Of a DNA stretch of 64,000 nucleotides, positions 24,823-33,266 are shown in pieces. Positions within the stretch are counted from its first letter, which is position 1; each line of letters opens with the position of its first letter. The position numbers were made by a program, and so were the translations under genes. Source of the DNA: Dietzia timorensis (GTDB lineage Bacteria; Actinomycetota; Actinomycetes; Mycobacteriales; Mycobacteriaceae); assembly GCF_001659785.1 (NCBI RefSeq), contig NZ_CP015961.1, forward strand, positions 992,001-1,056,000, given 5' to 3'. The notes under the pieces were generated by a model. That model was not told the origin of the DNA, did not search any database, and saw only the letters and a program-made list of their open reading frames with translations.

Positions 24823-26097
24823 CTAGCCGGCAGCGGTCGACGAGGCCGTCGCGGCGAAGTCGTACGCGGGGAGATTGCGGAAACCCCGCGTAAAAGGAGA
24901 CTCTATGCGCCTCGCCCCTCCGACGTCAGCGGAAATGGCAGGAAAGGCGGCATACAACTCTTCCAGCGCTACGCGCGCCTGCAGCTTGGCGAAATGCGAA
25001 CCGATGCAAAAATGCGGCCCTTGCGAAAATGCGAGGTGACTGGTGAATTCGCGGTGGATGTTCAGTTCGGCGGCGTCGGGGCCGAATTCGCGCTCGTCTC
25101 GGTTGCCCGAGCCGTAATACATCATCACCTTCGACCCCTCGGGAATCCTGACGCCGGAGATGCTCAGCTCGCGGGTCGTCGTGCGCGCGAGTGCCTGCAC
25201 CGAGGATTCGCGGCGGAGGCATTCCATCAGCGCGCCGGTAATGAGCCCGGGGTTCGCCGCGACCTCGGCGCGCTGCTCCGGGTGCTCGGTGAGCTGGGCG
25301 ATCGTGTGCGAGATGAGGTTGCCCGTGGTGTCGTTTCCGCCGGCGACGATGACGAAGCAGAACCCCAGTACGTCCCAGTCGCTCAGTTGCTCACCGTCAT
25401 ACTCCGCGCGAAGGAGGCCGGTGATGAGATCGTCTGGCACCTCACGCCCGGCATCGATATCCTCGCGGCGCGAGGCGATGAGCTCGCCAAAGTACTCGAA
25501 CATCTCCGCCACAGCAGACACCGCCGATGTGCCGAGCCCGCCGAAGGCGAAACCGTTGTCCTGGATCGTCGTGAGCGCCGACACCCATGGGTCGAGGCGA
25601 GGGCGATCGGCGGCGGGGATGCCGAGCAGGAACCCGAGGACGAAGGTGGGAATCGTGGCCGAGTAGAGCGAGTGGATATCCACGGTCTCGCCCGACCGGG
25701 CGCGTTCGGCGAGCTCGGCGAGCCGCTCGCGGGCGAAGGAGCGGATCGTGTCCTCGGTCTGCGCGACCCGGCGCGGAGAGAACCCCGAGGCCACGAGCCT
25801 ACGTTTGAGTGAATGCTCCGGCGGGTCCATCATCACCAGCGTCGGTGCCAGGCCGAGCGCGGCGATCTCATCGGCGTAGAACGTGAGCCCGTGTGCGGAG
25901 GAGAACGACTCCGGCTCGCGGACCGCGGCGACGATGTCCGCGTAGCGGCTCAGCGCCCAGAATTCGGGGCGGTCGTGATCGGGGTCCGCGGGGTGGAAAT
26001 GCACCGGGTCGGAATCACGCAGTACCGAATACGCGGGATAGGGATCGCGCAGGAACGCTGGATCGAACGGGTCGAACGTCTTGGTCGAGGGCGCCAT
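24823..26097 (-). CDS. Cytochrome P450
   Basis: This encodes 424 residues with all P450 marks: I-helix AGGNDTTGN, the K-helix ExxR in ECLRRESS, and the heme loop FSQGPHFCIGSHFA with the cysteine ligand. It is a soluble bacterial class I type; the substrate (steroid, fatty acid or terpene) is not readable. The ATG at 26097 is preferred although no clear ribosome site precedes it; a GTG 18 bp upstream lies within a palindrome. The AACACGTGTT palindrome suggests regulation. It is followed closely by a secreted lipase gene. Confidence 0.92.
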   Translation of the reverse strand: MAPSTKTFDPFDPAFLRDPYPAYSVLRDSDPVHFHPADPDHDRPEFWALSRYADIVAAVREPESFSSAHGLTFYADEIAALGLAPTLVMMDPPEHSLKRRLVASGFSPRRVAQTEDTIRSFARERLAELAERARSGETVDIHSLYSATIPTFVLGFLLGIPAADRPRLDPWVSALTTIQDNGFAFGGLGTSAVSAVAEMFEYFGELIASRREDIDAGREVPDDLITGLLRAEYDGEQLSDWDVLGFCFVIVAGGNDTTGNLISHTIAQLTEHPEQRAEVAANPGLITGALMECLRRESSVQALARTTTRELSISGVRIPEGSKVMMYYGSGNRDEREFGPDAAELNIHREFTSHLAFSQGPHFCIGSHFAKLQARVALEELYAAFPAISADVGGARRIESPFTRGFRNLPAYDFAATASSTAAG

Positions 26098-26110
26098 GAG
26101 TAGATCTAAC

Positions 26111-26120
26111 AACACGTGTT
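26111..26120. promoter_or_regulatory. 10-bp perfect palindrome before the P450 gene
   Basis: AACACGTGTT lies 13 bp upstream of the P450 ATG, where a TetR-type or similar repressor site would sit. No regulator gene is adjacent. Confidence 0.35.
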
Positions 26121-26166
26121 AAATGTTGCGCAAGCGACGTTCCGATCGAAGAGCCGCAGTAGCAGA

Positions 26167-26424
26167 CTAGCTCGCCTGTCCGACCATCTGTTGCCAGCTC
26201 TGGTAGCGGCTCTGGAGTTTGAGCCACAGGTGCGGACTCGAACCCATGGCTTCGCCGATCCGGACGGAATCGTCTTCGGATAAGGGGCGGCGGTCGTGGA
26301 GGAGTTCGGAGGTGTGGGCAGGGGAGACGCCGAGCTTCGAGGCGAATTCGTCGACCGTCCAGCCACGGGCCGCGAGCTCCGCCTGTAGGAGTCCGCCCGG
26401 AGAGACGGCGCTGGTGATGGTCAT
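26167..26424 (-). CDS. HigA-type XRE antitoxin, orphan
   Basis: The product has 85 residues, with a helix-turn-helix of the HigA/VapI addiction-module family: PGGLLQAELAARGWTVDEFASKLGVS followed by SELLHDRRPLSEDDSVRIGEAMG (both read in part), then the conserved LWLKLQSRYQSW. Antitoxins of this family normally follow a HigB mRNA interferase gene. No HigB-like frame is found upstream (26425-26552) or downstream. It may be a stray antitoxin or a regulator. AAAGG lies about 6 bp before the ATG. It lies between the P450 gene and a membrane-protein gene, all on the same strand. Confidence 0.85.
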   Translation of the reverse strand: MTITSAVSPGGLLQAELAARGWTVDEFASKLGVSPAHTSELLHDRRPLSEDDSVRIGEAMGSSPHLWLKLQSRYQSWQQMVGQAS

Positions 26425-26552
26425 GATTCGCCTTTCGTGTCAACGTGCGTTCGAGCCGTGAACTTCTGAGTCTTTTATTGAGAGGGCGTTAGCAGATATT
26501 TTGTTCCCTCACAGGGTCATTGCCTGTAGTTGCCGAAACGTTACATTCCGAG

Positions 26553-26942
26553 TCAGCGTCTCATCGTGAACAACACGACGATGGACCCGATGACGATGAA
26601 TGGGGCCGCGGCGAGCAACATCCCCGCCGCGGATTGGCCGATCACCACGGTTACGACGGCGAGCGCGAAGATGAGCAGACCGAGGAGAAAGTACATCACC
26701 GATCCTCGGCGGCGCTGCGGCGATTGGACCATAGAGGCAGGCGCGACCGGTGCGAACGTCGGGATCGACATCTGTCCGGTGGCGATCGGGCCGCGGAAGT
26801 CGGGGCCGCCGGCCCCGGCGTGGGCCGGGATCCCAGGGGGAACGATGGGGTCTTGTTCGACCTCGTATATCTGGTGCGCCGGCGCGCCGAAGTCGGGTCC
26901 GCCGAAGGACGGTTGCTGGTTCGTGCGGCGATCGTCGTTCAT
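26553..26942 (-). CDS. Two-segment membrane protein, PspC-linked
   Basis: The product has 129 residues: a polar Pro/Gly-rich first half (about 1-80, N-terminus MNDDRRTNQQPSFGG) and two hydrophobic segments at about 82-102 and 108-125. I do not recognise a named family. It begins 2 bp after the PspC protein stop and is therefore almost certainly cotranscribed with it. A role in the same envelope-related module is an inference from position. Confidence 0.75.
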   Translation of the reverse strand: MNDDRRTNQQPSFGGPDFGAPAHQIYEVEQDPIVPPGIPAHAGAGGPDFRGPIATGQMSIPTFAPVAPASMVQSPQRRRGSVMYFLLGLLIFALAVVTVVIGQSAAGMLLAAAPFIVIGSIVVLFTMRR

Positions 26943-26944
26943 GA

Positions 26945-28294
26945 TTACTGGACCTCCATTGCGGCGGCGAGCAGATTGGCGGTGACGGTGATGGTCGGGG
27001 CCTCGCCCTCGGCGGGTGGCTCGGTGGCCGGGTAGGTGCGGGTCTCGCAGTCGGACATGGCCGCGGCCTCGCAGTCGATGTGCAGAGTGTGGTTCGCCGG
27101 CCGTTCGAAGACGATGGTCGAGCCGATCGCGTTGACTTCCGTGCTGGCGCTTTCATCGGCAACATCCGACAGGTCGAGGATGACGCTGGACCCGAGCGCG
27201 TTGATCCCCTCGTCCAGCAGGGCATCGGTGGCCGCGACGTTCTCGGTCGTGCCGATGAAGGAATCCTCGGCCTCCGGGTTGAAGTTCGTCGGCCCGATGT
27301 ATTGGCCGTTGAACGAGGTCACGGCCATGGCCGCGCCGAGCAGCATCGCGATCGGTAGCAGGCCGAGCCCGCGTTTGCGGAACGCCCCGATCATCATCCC
27401 CAGCGCGACGATGGCGAGCGCGATGGCGAGCGACTGCGTCACCGAGGGGAACCCGAGGAACCTGCCGAGAACGAACGCGCCGAGCCCCGCGAATCCGGCG
27501 AAGGTGATGAAAAGCCAGGTCAATCCCGGGCCGCAGGATCTTTCCTTGTCGCCGCCGGCGCCATCGCCGTTCTCCGGGGCCGGTGGATCGGGGAGGTCCC
27601 AGGCGAAGCGGGCCGCTCCAAGCGGATCCCATGACGGCGGAGTGCCTTCGCCGTCATACGCGGAGAAGCCTTCGTCTGCCTCCGTGGTGGCGCCGCTGCG
27701 ACCGTAATCGGCGGGGCGTCCGGGGCGTCCCTGGCGCTCCCACTGGGTCATCTGCGGCTTGGTCATCATGTACGCCGGCGAGGCCGGGTGGAGGCCATCG
27801 CGCGGAACCCTCGTGTACGCCCACAGCATGTACTCGGGCGGCTGGGGCCGGTGTCGGTAGAGGCCATATAGGCCGGCGAACATCACGAAGATGATGACCC
27901 AGGCGAGCACGTCGACATCGGAACCGCCGATCGCCCACGGGCCGACGAGGATCGCCGCGATCGTGAGAATGATGGGAAGGAACAGGGACTTCCCCTCGTC
28001 CTTGCGGTGGAACATGGTCTCGTGGACCCGCAGCGCGTCGTCCTGATACTTGAACAGCAGCGCGCACAACAGGTACACGGCGACGCCGGCGCCACCCATG
28101 AGGGCCGCGACGACGAAGACGACTCGGACGAGCACGGGGTCGACGTCGAAGCGGTGGCCGACGGCGGTGGCGACCCCGGCGAGCTTCTTGTCCCCTGCGG
28201 GGCGAACCGGGCGCGTCGCCCACAGTTCCTTGAGCTGGGCGCCGAAATCCCGTGCCATGCCGGGAGTCGGTTCCTGGGTGCGTGTGTCGTTCAT
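26945..28294 (-). CDS. PspC-domain membrane protein
   Basis: The product has 449 residues. Residues about 30-95 match a PspC domain (KKLAGVATAVGHRFDVDPVLVRVVFVVAAL, read in part) with two membrane segments. A second pair of segments follows at about 110-145, a Pro/Gly-rich linker comes next, three more hydrophobic segments lie at about 255-325, and a long external-looking C-terminal domain ends the protein (FNGQYIGPTNFNPEAEDSF). The protein is divergent from a histidine kinase that carries a PspC domain of its own. This is the arrangement of envelope-stress or lantibiotic-resistance-type PspC two-component loci in actinobacteria. Confidence 0.87.
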   Translation of the reverse strand: MNDTRTQEPTPGMARDFGAQLKELWATRPVRPAGDKKLAGVATAVGHRFDVDPVLVRVVFVVAALMGGAGVAVYLLCALLFKYQDDALRVHETMFHRKDEGKSLFLPIILTIAAILVGPWAIGGSDVDVLAWVIIFVMFAGLYGLYRHRPQPPEYMLWAYTRVPRDGLHPASPAYMMTKPQMTQWERQGRPGRPADYGRSGATTEADEGFSAYDGEGTPPSWDPLGAARFAWDLPDPPAPENGDGAGGDKERSCGPGLTWLFITFAGFAGLGAFVLGRFLGFPSVTQSLAIALAIVALGMMIGAFRKRGLGLLPIAMLLGAAMAVTSFNGQYIGPTNFNPEAEDSFIGTTENVAATDALLDEGINALGSSVILDLSDVADESASTEVNAIGSTIVFERPANHTLHIDCEAAAMSDCETRTYPATEPPAEGEAPTITVTANLLAAAMEVQ

Positions 28295-28456
28295 GTCTTC
28301 TATCGTGGTCGCCCGGACTCCGGCGCGCTATTGGGGAAGACCCTGAACTTTTACCCCGGGGCCCGGAGGGGGAACCCACCCAGCGGGGCACGGGGCCGGC
28401 GGATTCCAGGGTTGTCCCCGATGCTTCTGCGGGACGAAGTTTGCTTGGATGGAGAC

Positions 28457-29794
28457 ATGTCATCTGTGTCCCGCGCGCCCGAACCCCGCGACCGCGTCGA
28501 CGCCCAGCCGCAGCAGCCGGCTCCGGCGCCGGACAATGCGGTGGCACGGCGCGGATACCCGGGGCCGCACAAGCTCTACCGCAATCCGCGCCGCGGGATC
28601 CTCGGTGGCGTCACCGCCGGGATCGCCGAGTATCTCCGTCTGTCGCCCACACAGGTGCGCGTGGCGTTCGTCGTGCTGGCGATGCTCGGCTTCTTCGGTG
28701 GGCTTCTGTACGCGGGCCTGTGGATGTTCCTGCCCTCGCGCCCGCTCCCGCCGCAGCTTTCGAAGGAGGAGCTCGATTCCGAGCGTCGCACCGGGCACTG
28801 GTTGATTTTCGCGGGTATCGTCGCCTCGCTGTTCGCAGGGTCGATGCTGGTGTCCGCGCTGTTCATGGTCGCGATACCGCTGGTCGTGGTCGCGGCCGGT
28901 GCGGCCGTGGTGTGGCAGGCGCTCGACTCCGCCGGGGATGCGGCCGATGAGTCGGAGTCCGGCTCTACTTCCGTCTTGTCGGGGCTGCTGTCGGACCGCT
29001 TCGCGCTGTTCCGTCTCGGCGGTGGCGGCGCGCTGGTGTTCCTCGGCCTCGCGGTGATTCTGCTGCGCGAGGTCTCGATTGCCGAGATGGGCTCGGCGGT
29101 TCTCGCCGTGGTAGTCACGCTCGGTGGAATCGCGCTGCTCACGGTGCCGCTGTGGATGCGGATGATCCGCACGGTCGAGACCGAGCGCGCCGAGAAAGCC
29201 CGCGAACGCGAGCGTGCGAACATGGCCTCCCACCTGCACGATTCCGTGCTGCAGACGCTCGCGCTGATCCAGAAACGTGCAGACGATCCCGCCCAGGTGA
29301 CCAGGCTCGCCCGGCGTCAGGAGCGGGAGTTGCGGCAGTGGCTGTTCGAGGCCGGTGAGAAGAGCCGAAACGATCCGTCGTCGGTGGCGGCCGGCGTCGA
29401 GCGGATCTGCGAGGAGATCGAGGACAACTACGAGATCGCGGTGTCGCAGGTGGTTGTCGGTGGCGATGCGCCGCTCGCCGACAAGGAGAACGCGGCCCTC
29501 GCCGCGGCCCGGGAAGCGCTGGTCAACGTGGCCAAACACGCCCAGGTCGACCGCGCCGATGTGTTCTGCGAAGTCGACTCCGATGACGGCGGAGTGCTGG
29601 AGATCTTCGTACGGGACCGTGGCATCGGCTTCGATCCGGACGCGGTGCCCGGCGATCGCAAGGGTCTGGCGATGTCCATTCGTCAGCGCGTCGAAAGTCG
29701 CGGGGGCTCGGTGCGCGTACGCAGTACTATGGCAACCGGTACCGAGATCGCCATCCGCATGCCGTGCACGAAGTCGGAGGAGAAGGTCGGCTAG
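28457..29794 (+). CDS. PspC-domain sensor histidine kinase (NarL/DesK class)
   Basis: The product has 445 residues. A PspC domain lies at about 40-100 (NPRRGILGGVTAGIAEYLRL), followed by further hydrophobic segments to about 235. Next comes a HisKA_3 region with the phospho-acceptor His261 in SHLHDSVLQTLALIQKR, then an HATPase domain with AAREALVNVAKHAQV, the G1-box IFVRDRGIGFDPDAV and GLAMSIRQRVESRGGSV. I chose the ATG at 28457, with GGAGA-like purines before it and no sensible protein further upstream. The LuxR response regulator follows 63 bp later. The PspC domain may sense membrane stress. Confidence 0.92.
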   Translation: MSSVSRAPEPRDRVDAQPQQPAPAPDNAVARRGYPGPHKLYRNPRRGILGGVTAGIAEYLRLSPTQVRVAFVVLAMLGFFGGLLYAGLWMFLPSRPLPPQLSKEELDSERRTGHWLIFAGIVASLFAGSMLVSALFMVAIPLVVVAAGAAVVWQALDSAGDAADESESGSTSVLSGLLSDRFALFRLGGGGALVFLGLAVILLREVSIAEMGSAVLAVVVTLGGIALLTVPLWMRMIRTVETERAEKARERERANMASHLHDSVLQTLALIQKRADDPAQVTRLARRQERELRQWLFEAGEKSRNDPSSVAAGVERICEEIEDNYEIAVSQVVVGGDAPLADKENAALAAAREALVNVAKHAQVDRADVFCEVDSDDGGVLEIFVRDRGIGFDPDAVPGDRKGLAMSIRQRVESRGGSVRVRSTMATGTEIAIRMPCTKSEEKVG

Positions 29795-29857
29795 AACAGC
29801 CCGCCTGCGCGCTCCTTCCCGCTGGTACGGCGCGCCCACCCCTTCGAGGAGTAACCG

Positions 29858-30580
29858 TTGTCCGCGCCAGACGCCGCCGGTGAATGCACTGTTTTCCTAG
29901 TCGACGACCACGCGGTGTTCCGTGCCGGAGTCACCGCCGAACTTGCCGATGAGGCCGGCCTGCGCGTTGCGGGCGGGGCGGGAACTGTGGCCGAGGCGGT
30001 CGAGGCGATTACCCGGACGCGGCCCGACGTCGTCCTTCTCGACGTGCACATGCCCGATGGCGGCGGGCCCGCGGTGCTCCGCCAGGTCGTCGAGAAGCTG
30101 GGTGATTCCTCGCCGAAGTTCCTCGCGCTGTCGGTCTCCGACGCTGCCGAGGACGTGATCTCGGTGATCCGCGGGGGAGCGCGCGGCTATGTGACCAAGA
30201 CCATTTCCGGTCCCGAGCTCGCCGAGGCCGTTCTTCGCGTCGCAGACGGGGACGCGGTGTTCTCCCCGCGTCTGGCCGGTTTCGTGCTCGACGCATTCGC
30301 CGGGCAGCCGCCCGCCCCGTCGCCCGACGCCGCCGAGCCCGCGGCCCGGCCCGGCGCGGTGGAGCCGGCGCAGATCGACCCCGAGGTCGAGTCGCTCACC
30401 CCGCGCGAGAAAGAGGTCCTGCGCCTGCTTGCCCGTGGCTACACGTACAAGGAAATCGCCGAGGAGTTGTTCATCTCGGTGAAGACCGTCGAGACCCATG
30501 CCTCCAACGTGCTGCGCAAGACCCAGCAGTCCAACCGCCACGCGCTGTCGCGGTGGGCGGCCTCGCGGCGGCTGGACTAG
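29858..30580 (+). CDS. LuxR-family two-component response regulator
   Basis: This encodes 240 residues with a receiver domain at about 10-125. The acidic pocket is VDDHAVF, the phospho-acceptor is D62 in VVLLDVHMPDGGG, and the lysine is in YVTKTISG. A Pro/Ala-rich linker follows, then a LuxR/GerE helix-turn-helix at about 175-235 (TPREKEVLRLLARGYTYKEI). The start is a TTG at 29858 with CGAGGAG 6 bp before it; no ATG or GTG gives a full receiver domain. It forms a pair with the upstream PspC-kinase and probably controls the divergent PspC genes. Confidence 0.92.
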   Translation: MSAPDAAGECTVFLVDDHAVFRAGVTAELADEAGLRVAGGAGTVAEAVEAITRTRPDVVLLDVHMPDGGGPAVLRQVVEKLGDSSPKFLALSVSDAAEDVISVIRGGARGYVTKTISGPELAEAVLRVADGDAVFSPRLAGFVLDAFAGQPPAPSPDAAEPAARPGAVEPAQIDPEVESLTPREKEVLRLLARGYTYKEIAEELFISVKTVETHASNVLRKTQQSNRHALSRWAASRRLD

Positions 30581-30589
30581 CGGCGCCTC

Positions 30590-30970
30590 CTAGTCCACGG
30601 GGGAGACGCGGATGAGGTGCCCGTCCGGGTCGGCGACGACGAACGTCCGCCCGAACACCGCGTCGTGGGGTTCGCTCACCACCTGTAGGCCCTTCGCGCG
30701 CCACTGCTCGAAGCGCGCATCGATCTCGGCGGCTCCGCCGGGCAGTGTGAGCCCGATCTCGTGCCTCGGCGCGTCGCCTGCATCCGCGGCGCGAGCGTCG
30801 GCATCTGCATCCTCGCCGCTCCACACGGCGAATGAGACCCCGCCTGCGATATCGAATGAGATGAAGAACGGGCTCGTGAACGCCGGTTTCATGTCGAAAA
30901 GATCCCCGTAGAAGCGTGCGGACGCGGCGGCGTCGCGTACGTAGATGAGGAAGAGATTCGGTGCGCCCAT
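30590..30970 (-). CDS. VOC-family (glyoxalase-like) protein
   Basis: This encodes 126 residues with the paired beta-alpha-beta-beta-beta units of the vicinal oxygen chelate superfamily: MGAPNLFLIYVRDAAASARFYGDLFDMKP at the start (read in part) and FVVADPDGHLIRVSPVD at the end. This type includes glyoxalase-, bleomycin-resistance- and dioxygenase-like proteins; the function is not known. The ATG at 30970 has AAGGAGG 7 bp upstream. It is divergent from a WYL regulator, which probably controls it. Confidence 0.85.
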   Translation of the reverse strand: MGAPNLFLIYVRDAAASARFYGDLFDMKPAFTSPFFISFDIAGGVSFAVWSGEDADADARAADAGDAPRHEIGLTLPGGAAEIDARFEQWRAKGLQVVSEPHDAVFGRTFVVADPDGHLIRVSPVD

Positions 30971-31044
30971 GTCGGGCCTCCTTCTTTCGAATTGGTGTCG
31001 TACCTGCGTCCGTCTCTCGGACACTGCCGACTTTGCTTCCAATA

Positions 31045-31063
31045 CATGACAAAACCTGTCGTG
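31045..31063. promoter_or_regulatory. Dyad between VOC and WYL genes
   Basis: CATGACA-AAACC-TGTCGTG has 6 of 7 arm positions symmetrical. It lies 20 bp before the WYL regulator start and 75 bp from the divergent VOC gene. It is a plausible operator for the WYL regulator. Confidence 0.5.
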
Positions 31064-31083
31064 TTTTTTGGAATACTTTCCCC

Positions 31084-32073
31084 ATGAAGTCCTCGCGGCT
31101 ACTTTCCCTGCTCTTGCTGCTCCAGGTGCGCCCGCACATGACCACCGGCGAGATCGCAGCGCGCCTCGAGGTCTCCACCCGCACCGTGCTGCGCGACGTC
31201 GAGGCGCTGTCGGCGGCAGGCGTGCCCGTGTTCACCCAGCAGGGCAGGAACGGCGGCGTCATCCTCCTGCGTTCGGCCCGTCTCAACCTCTCCCACCTCG
31301 ACCCCGCCGAACTCGACGCCCTCGGTGTCGCGGGGCTCGACGAGACCCAGCGCGCCCGGATCGGCCTCGCCGCAGCGTTCGGCCGCGCGACCTCGAAGGT
31401 CGACGCCCGTCGCGCCACTGGTCCGGGCCCGGATCGTTCGCTGGCCGCGGTCGTCCTCGTCGACAACGCCCCGTGGTTCGCGCCGGACTCCGAGACAAAA
31501 GTAGAGCCAGAGTCCGTCGACGTGGCGGCGCTGGCCGTGGACCTCCTCGCCGGTCGTCGCCTCGCAATCACCTACCGCAGCAGCGGCCAGTCCCGCGCGC
31601 GCCGCCGGACCGTGGACCCCTGCGGTCTCGTCGCGAAGGCGGGGCAGTGGTACCTCGTCGCCGATAGCGGCGGCGAACCGCGCCTATTCAACCTGCGCCG
31701 AATGCTGCGCTACTCGGTCGGCGACGCGCCTGCGCGCCGCCGCGCGGGCGCGACCCTGGCCTCCGAATGGGACGCGCTGCGCAGGCGAACGGAGGCCTCG
31801 GGCGACGTGGTCGTCACCGCGCGGGTGCGCACCTCCCGCATCGACATGGCGACCCGCATCCTCGGCGGCCGCCTGGACTTCGTCGGCGTCCCCGACTCCG
31901 CCGGGCCCGGCTGGTCCCTCGTCACCGTGCGTTATCGCGAGTATGACGCCGTACGCCACCTTCTCCAGTTCGGCGAGAACATCGAGGTCCTTGAACCGGC
32001 GCCCGCCCGCGAGGTCATGGAGGCCGTGGCCCGCGATCTCGCCGAGCGCCACGGCGCCTCGCCGCCTGCATGA
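31084..32073 (+). CDS. HTH-WYL family transcriptional regulator
   Basis: The product has 329 residues. Residues about 5-60 form a DeoR/HTH_11 helix-turn-helix (MTTGEIAARLEVSTRTVLRD, then VEALSAAGVPVFTQQGRNGG). Residues about 140-215 form a WYL domain (LAITYRSSGQSRARRRTVDP, then KAGQWYLVADSGG), followed by a C-terminal WCX part. The ATG at 31084 fits the helix start. It is divergent from the VOC-family gene with a dyad between them, a common arrangement where the regulator controls its neighbour. Confidence 0.9.
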   Translation: MKSSRLLSLLLLLQVRPHMTTGEIAARLEVSTRTVLRDVEALSAAGVPVFTQQGRNGGVILLRSARLNLSHLDPAELDALGVAGLDETQRARIGLAAAFGRATSKVDARRATGPGPDRSLAAVVLVDNAPWFAPDSETKVEPESVDVAALAVDLLAGRRLAITYRSSGQSRARRRTVDPCGLVAKAGQWYLVADSGGEPRLFNLRRMLRYSVGDAPARRRAGATLASEWDALRRRTEASGDVVVTARVRTSRIDMATRILGGRLDFVGVPDSAGPGWSLVTVRYREYDAVRHLLQFGENIEVLEPAPAREVMEAVARDLAERHGASPPA

Positions 32074-32091
32074 TATTCGATACGCAAGCCG

Positions 32092-32107
32092 TTCGAATCC
32101 ATTCGAA
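32092..32107. promoter_or_regulatory. TTCGAA-N4-TTCGAA dyad upstream of imuA'
   Basis: TTCGAATCCATTCGAA is a perfect inverted repeat located 188 bp before imuA'. It resembles the actinobacterial LexA box (TCGAA-N6-TTCGA) but has a 4-bp centre in place of 6 bp. It may be a variant SOS box or a separate site. Confidence 0.4.
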
Positions 32108-32212
32108 TAGGGGTTGGCTACAAAGGCTGTAACGGCGTTACCAGCGGCTTTATTGCGCCTTGAACTGCGCTATTGAAAAATGTCCGAGCCGTAGTGTTCA
32201 CTACTTCCTGTA

Positions 32213-32228
32213 GCGAAAATATTTTCGA
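32213..32228. promoter_or_regulatory. LexA-like SOS box upstream of imuA'
   Basis: GCGAA-AATATT-TTCGA fits the actinobacterial SOS box TCGAA-N6-TTCGA with one mismatch. Its core CGAAAATATTTTCG is a perfect palindrome. It lies 52 bp before the imuA' start, the expected place for damage-induced control of the mutasome operon. Confidence 0.6.
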
Positions 32229-32279
32229 TTATTTCGCAGATGTTCGCCTATGTCGCGCTATGGGGAGGTGGAGCCTCAA

Positions 32280-33266
32280 ATGGTCAGCACGGCCACTGTG
32301 GACCGCATGTCCGTGGAATCCGGCAGCGCGGAAGACACTCCCGACAGGGACGATTCCGGCGCCGGTAACCCGCGTGCACTCACCGTTGCGGAGCTACGCA
32401 AGAAGGTGGCGGCGGTCTCCGGCGGCTCCGGGGCGGCCACGTCGCGGATGCCGTCCCGCGGCGCTGTCGCCGCGACCGTGTCGCAGTTCCCGGCGGACGC
32501 CGGCATAGGTGCAGGCGCCGACTCTGCCGCCGTGCAGAATCCCACCGCGCCCGCGTTGCCGGCGTCCGCTCCCGCGGAGGGCGCGGGAACGTTCGATCGC
32601 GGCGTACCCGCCGACGTGGTCCCGCTGCCCAGGGATCTGCGTTCGGTCGTGCCGTCCGGCGCCGTCGCCCCGGGGCAGGTCGTCGCGCTGGCCGGAGGTC
32701 ACTCGTTGGTCGTGGCGCTCGTCGCCGCAGCGACGGCGGCGGGGAAGCGCTGCGCGATCGTCGGCTACCCCGCGCTCGGCCTCGCCGCAGTGGCCGCGGA
32801 GGGAGGGGACCTCTCCCAGGTGGCTCTCGTCCCCTCCGCCGGTGCCGACCCCGGGGTGGTGACCTCCGTGCTGCTCGATGGGATGGACATGGTGGTCCTG
32901 GACCCGGCCTGCGGACGTATTCCGCCCGCGCGGGCACGGGTTCTCGCCGGGCGTGCCCGCTCGGCTGGCACGGTCCTGGTCGCCGGGGCCAGGGACTGGC
33001 CGGGGGCGGAGCTGCACCTGGAGGCCACCCCTTCCCGTTGCGCGGGGCTCGACCGCGGATACGGGCGCATCTTCTCTGCCTGCGCCCCGGTTCTCGCGCG
33101 GGGAAAATTGCTCGGAGGCGCCGGCGCACGCGGCGAGCTCACGCTGCACGGGTGCCCCTCGCGCAGCGTGGCGGGCTCGGCCGAATCGGCGGCGCCCATG
33201 CGCGGCCTCCCGCTGCGCGACGGAGTGGACGTCGCCGCGCCCGCCGCCGAGAGGAGGGTGGGGTGA
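32280..33266 (+). CDS. imuA': ImuA'-type mutasome accessory protein
   Basis: The product has 328 residues with a low-complexity, Ala/Pro/Gly-rich N-terminal 100 residues. It then has a RecA-like but degenerate core (SGAVAPGQVVALAGGHSLVVALVAAATAAG, read in part). It lacks a normal Walker A lysine. It is recognised as ImuA' mainly from its place before imuB and near dnaE2. In mycobacteria ImuA', ImuB and DnaE2 act together in DNA-damage tolerance and induced mutation. The ATG at 32280 follows GGTGGAG; an in-frame ATG 30 bp upstream is less well placed. A LexA-like box lies upstream. The TGA overlaps the imuB GTG. Confidence 0.8.
   Translation: MVSTATVDRMSVESGSAEDTPDRDDSGAGNPRALTVAELRKKVAAVSGGSGAATSRMPSRGAVAATVSQFPADAGIGAGADSAAVQNPTAPALPASAPAEGAGTFDRGVPADVVPLPRDLRSVVPSGAVAPGQVVALAGGHSLVVALVAAATAAGKRCAIVGYPALGLAAVAAEGGDLSQVALVPSAGADPGVVTSVLLDGMDMVVLDPACGRIPPARARVLAGRARSAGTVLVAGARDWPGAELHLEATPSRCAGLDRGYGRIFSACAPVLARGKLLGGAGARGELTLHGCPSRSVAGSAESAAPMRGLPLRDGVDVAAPAAERRVG

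Noticed and set aside
26425-26552. HigB toxin partner for the HigA-type gene
   Set aside because: Only short non-protein-like frames occur here; the stretch is too short for a HigB gene of about 90 codons.
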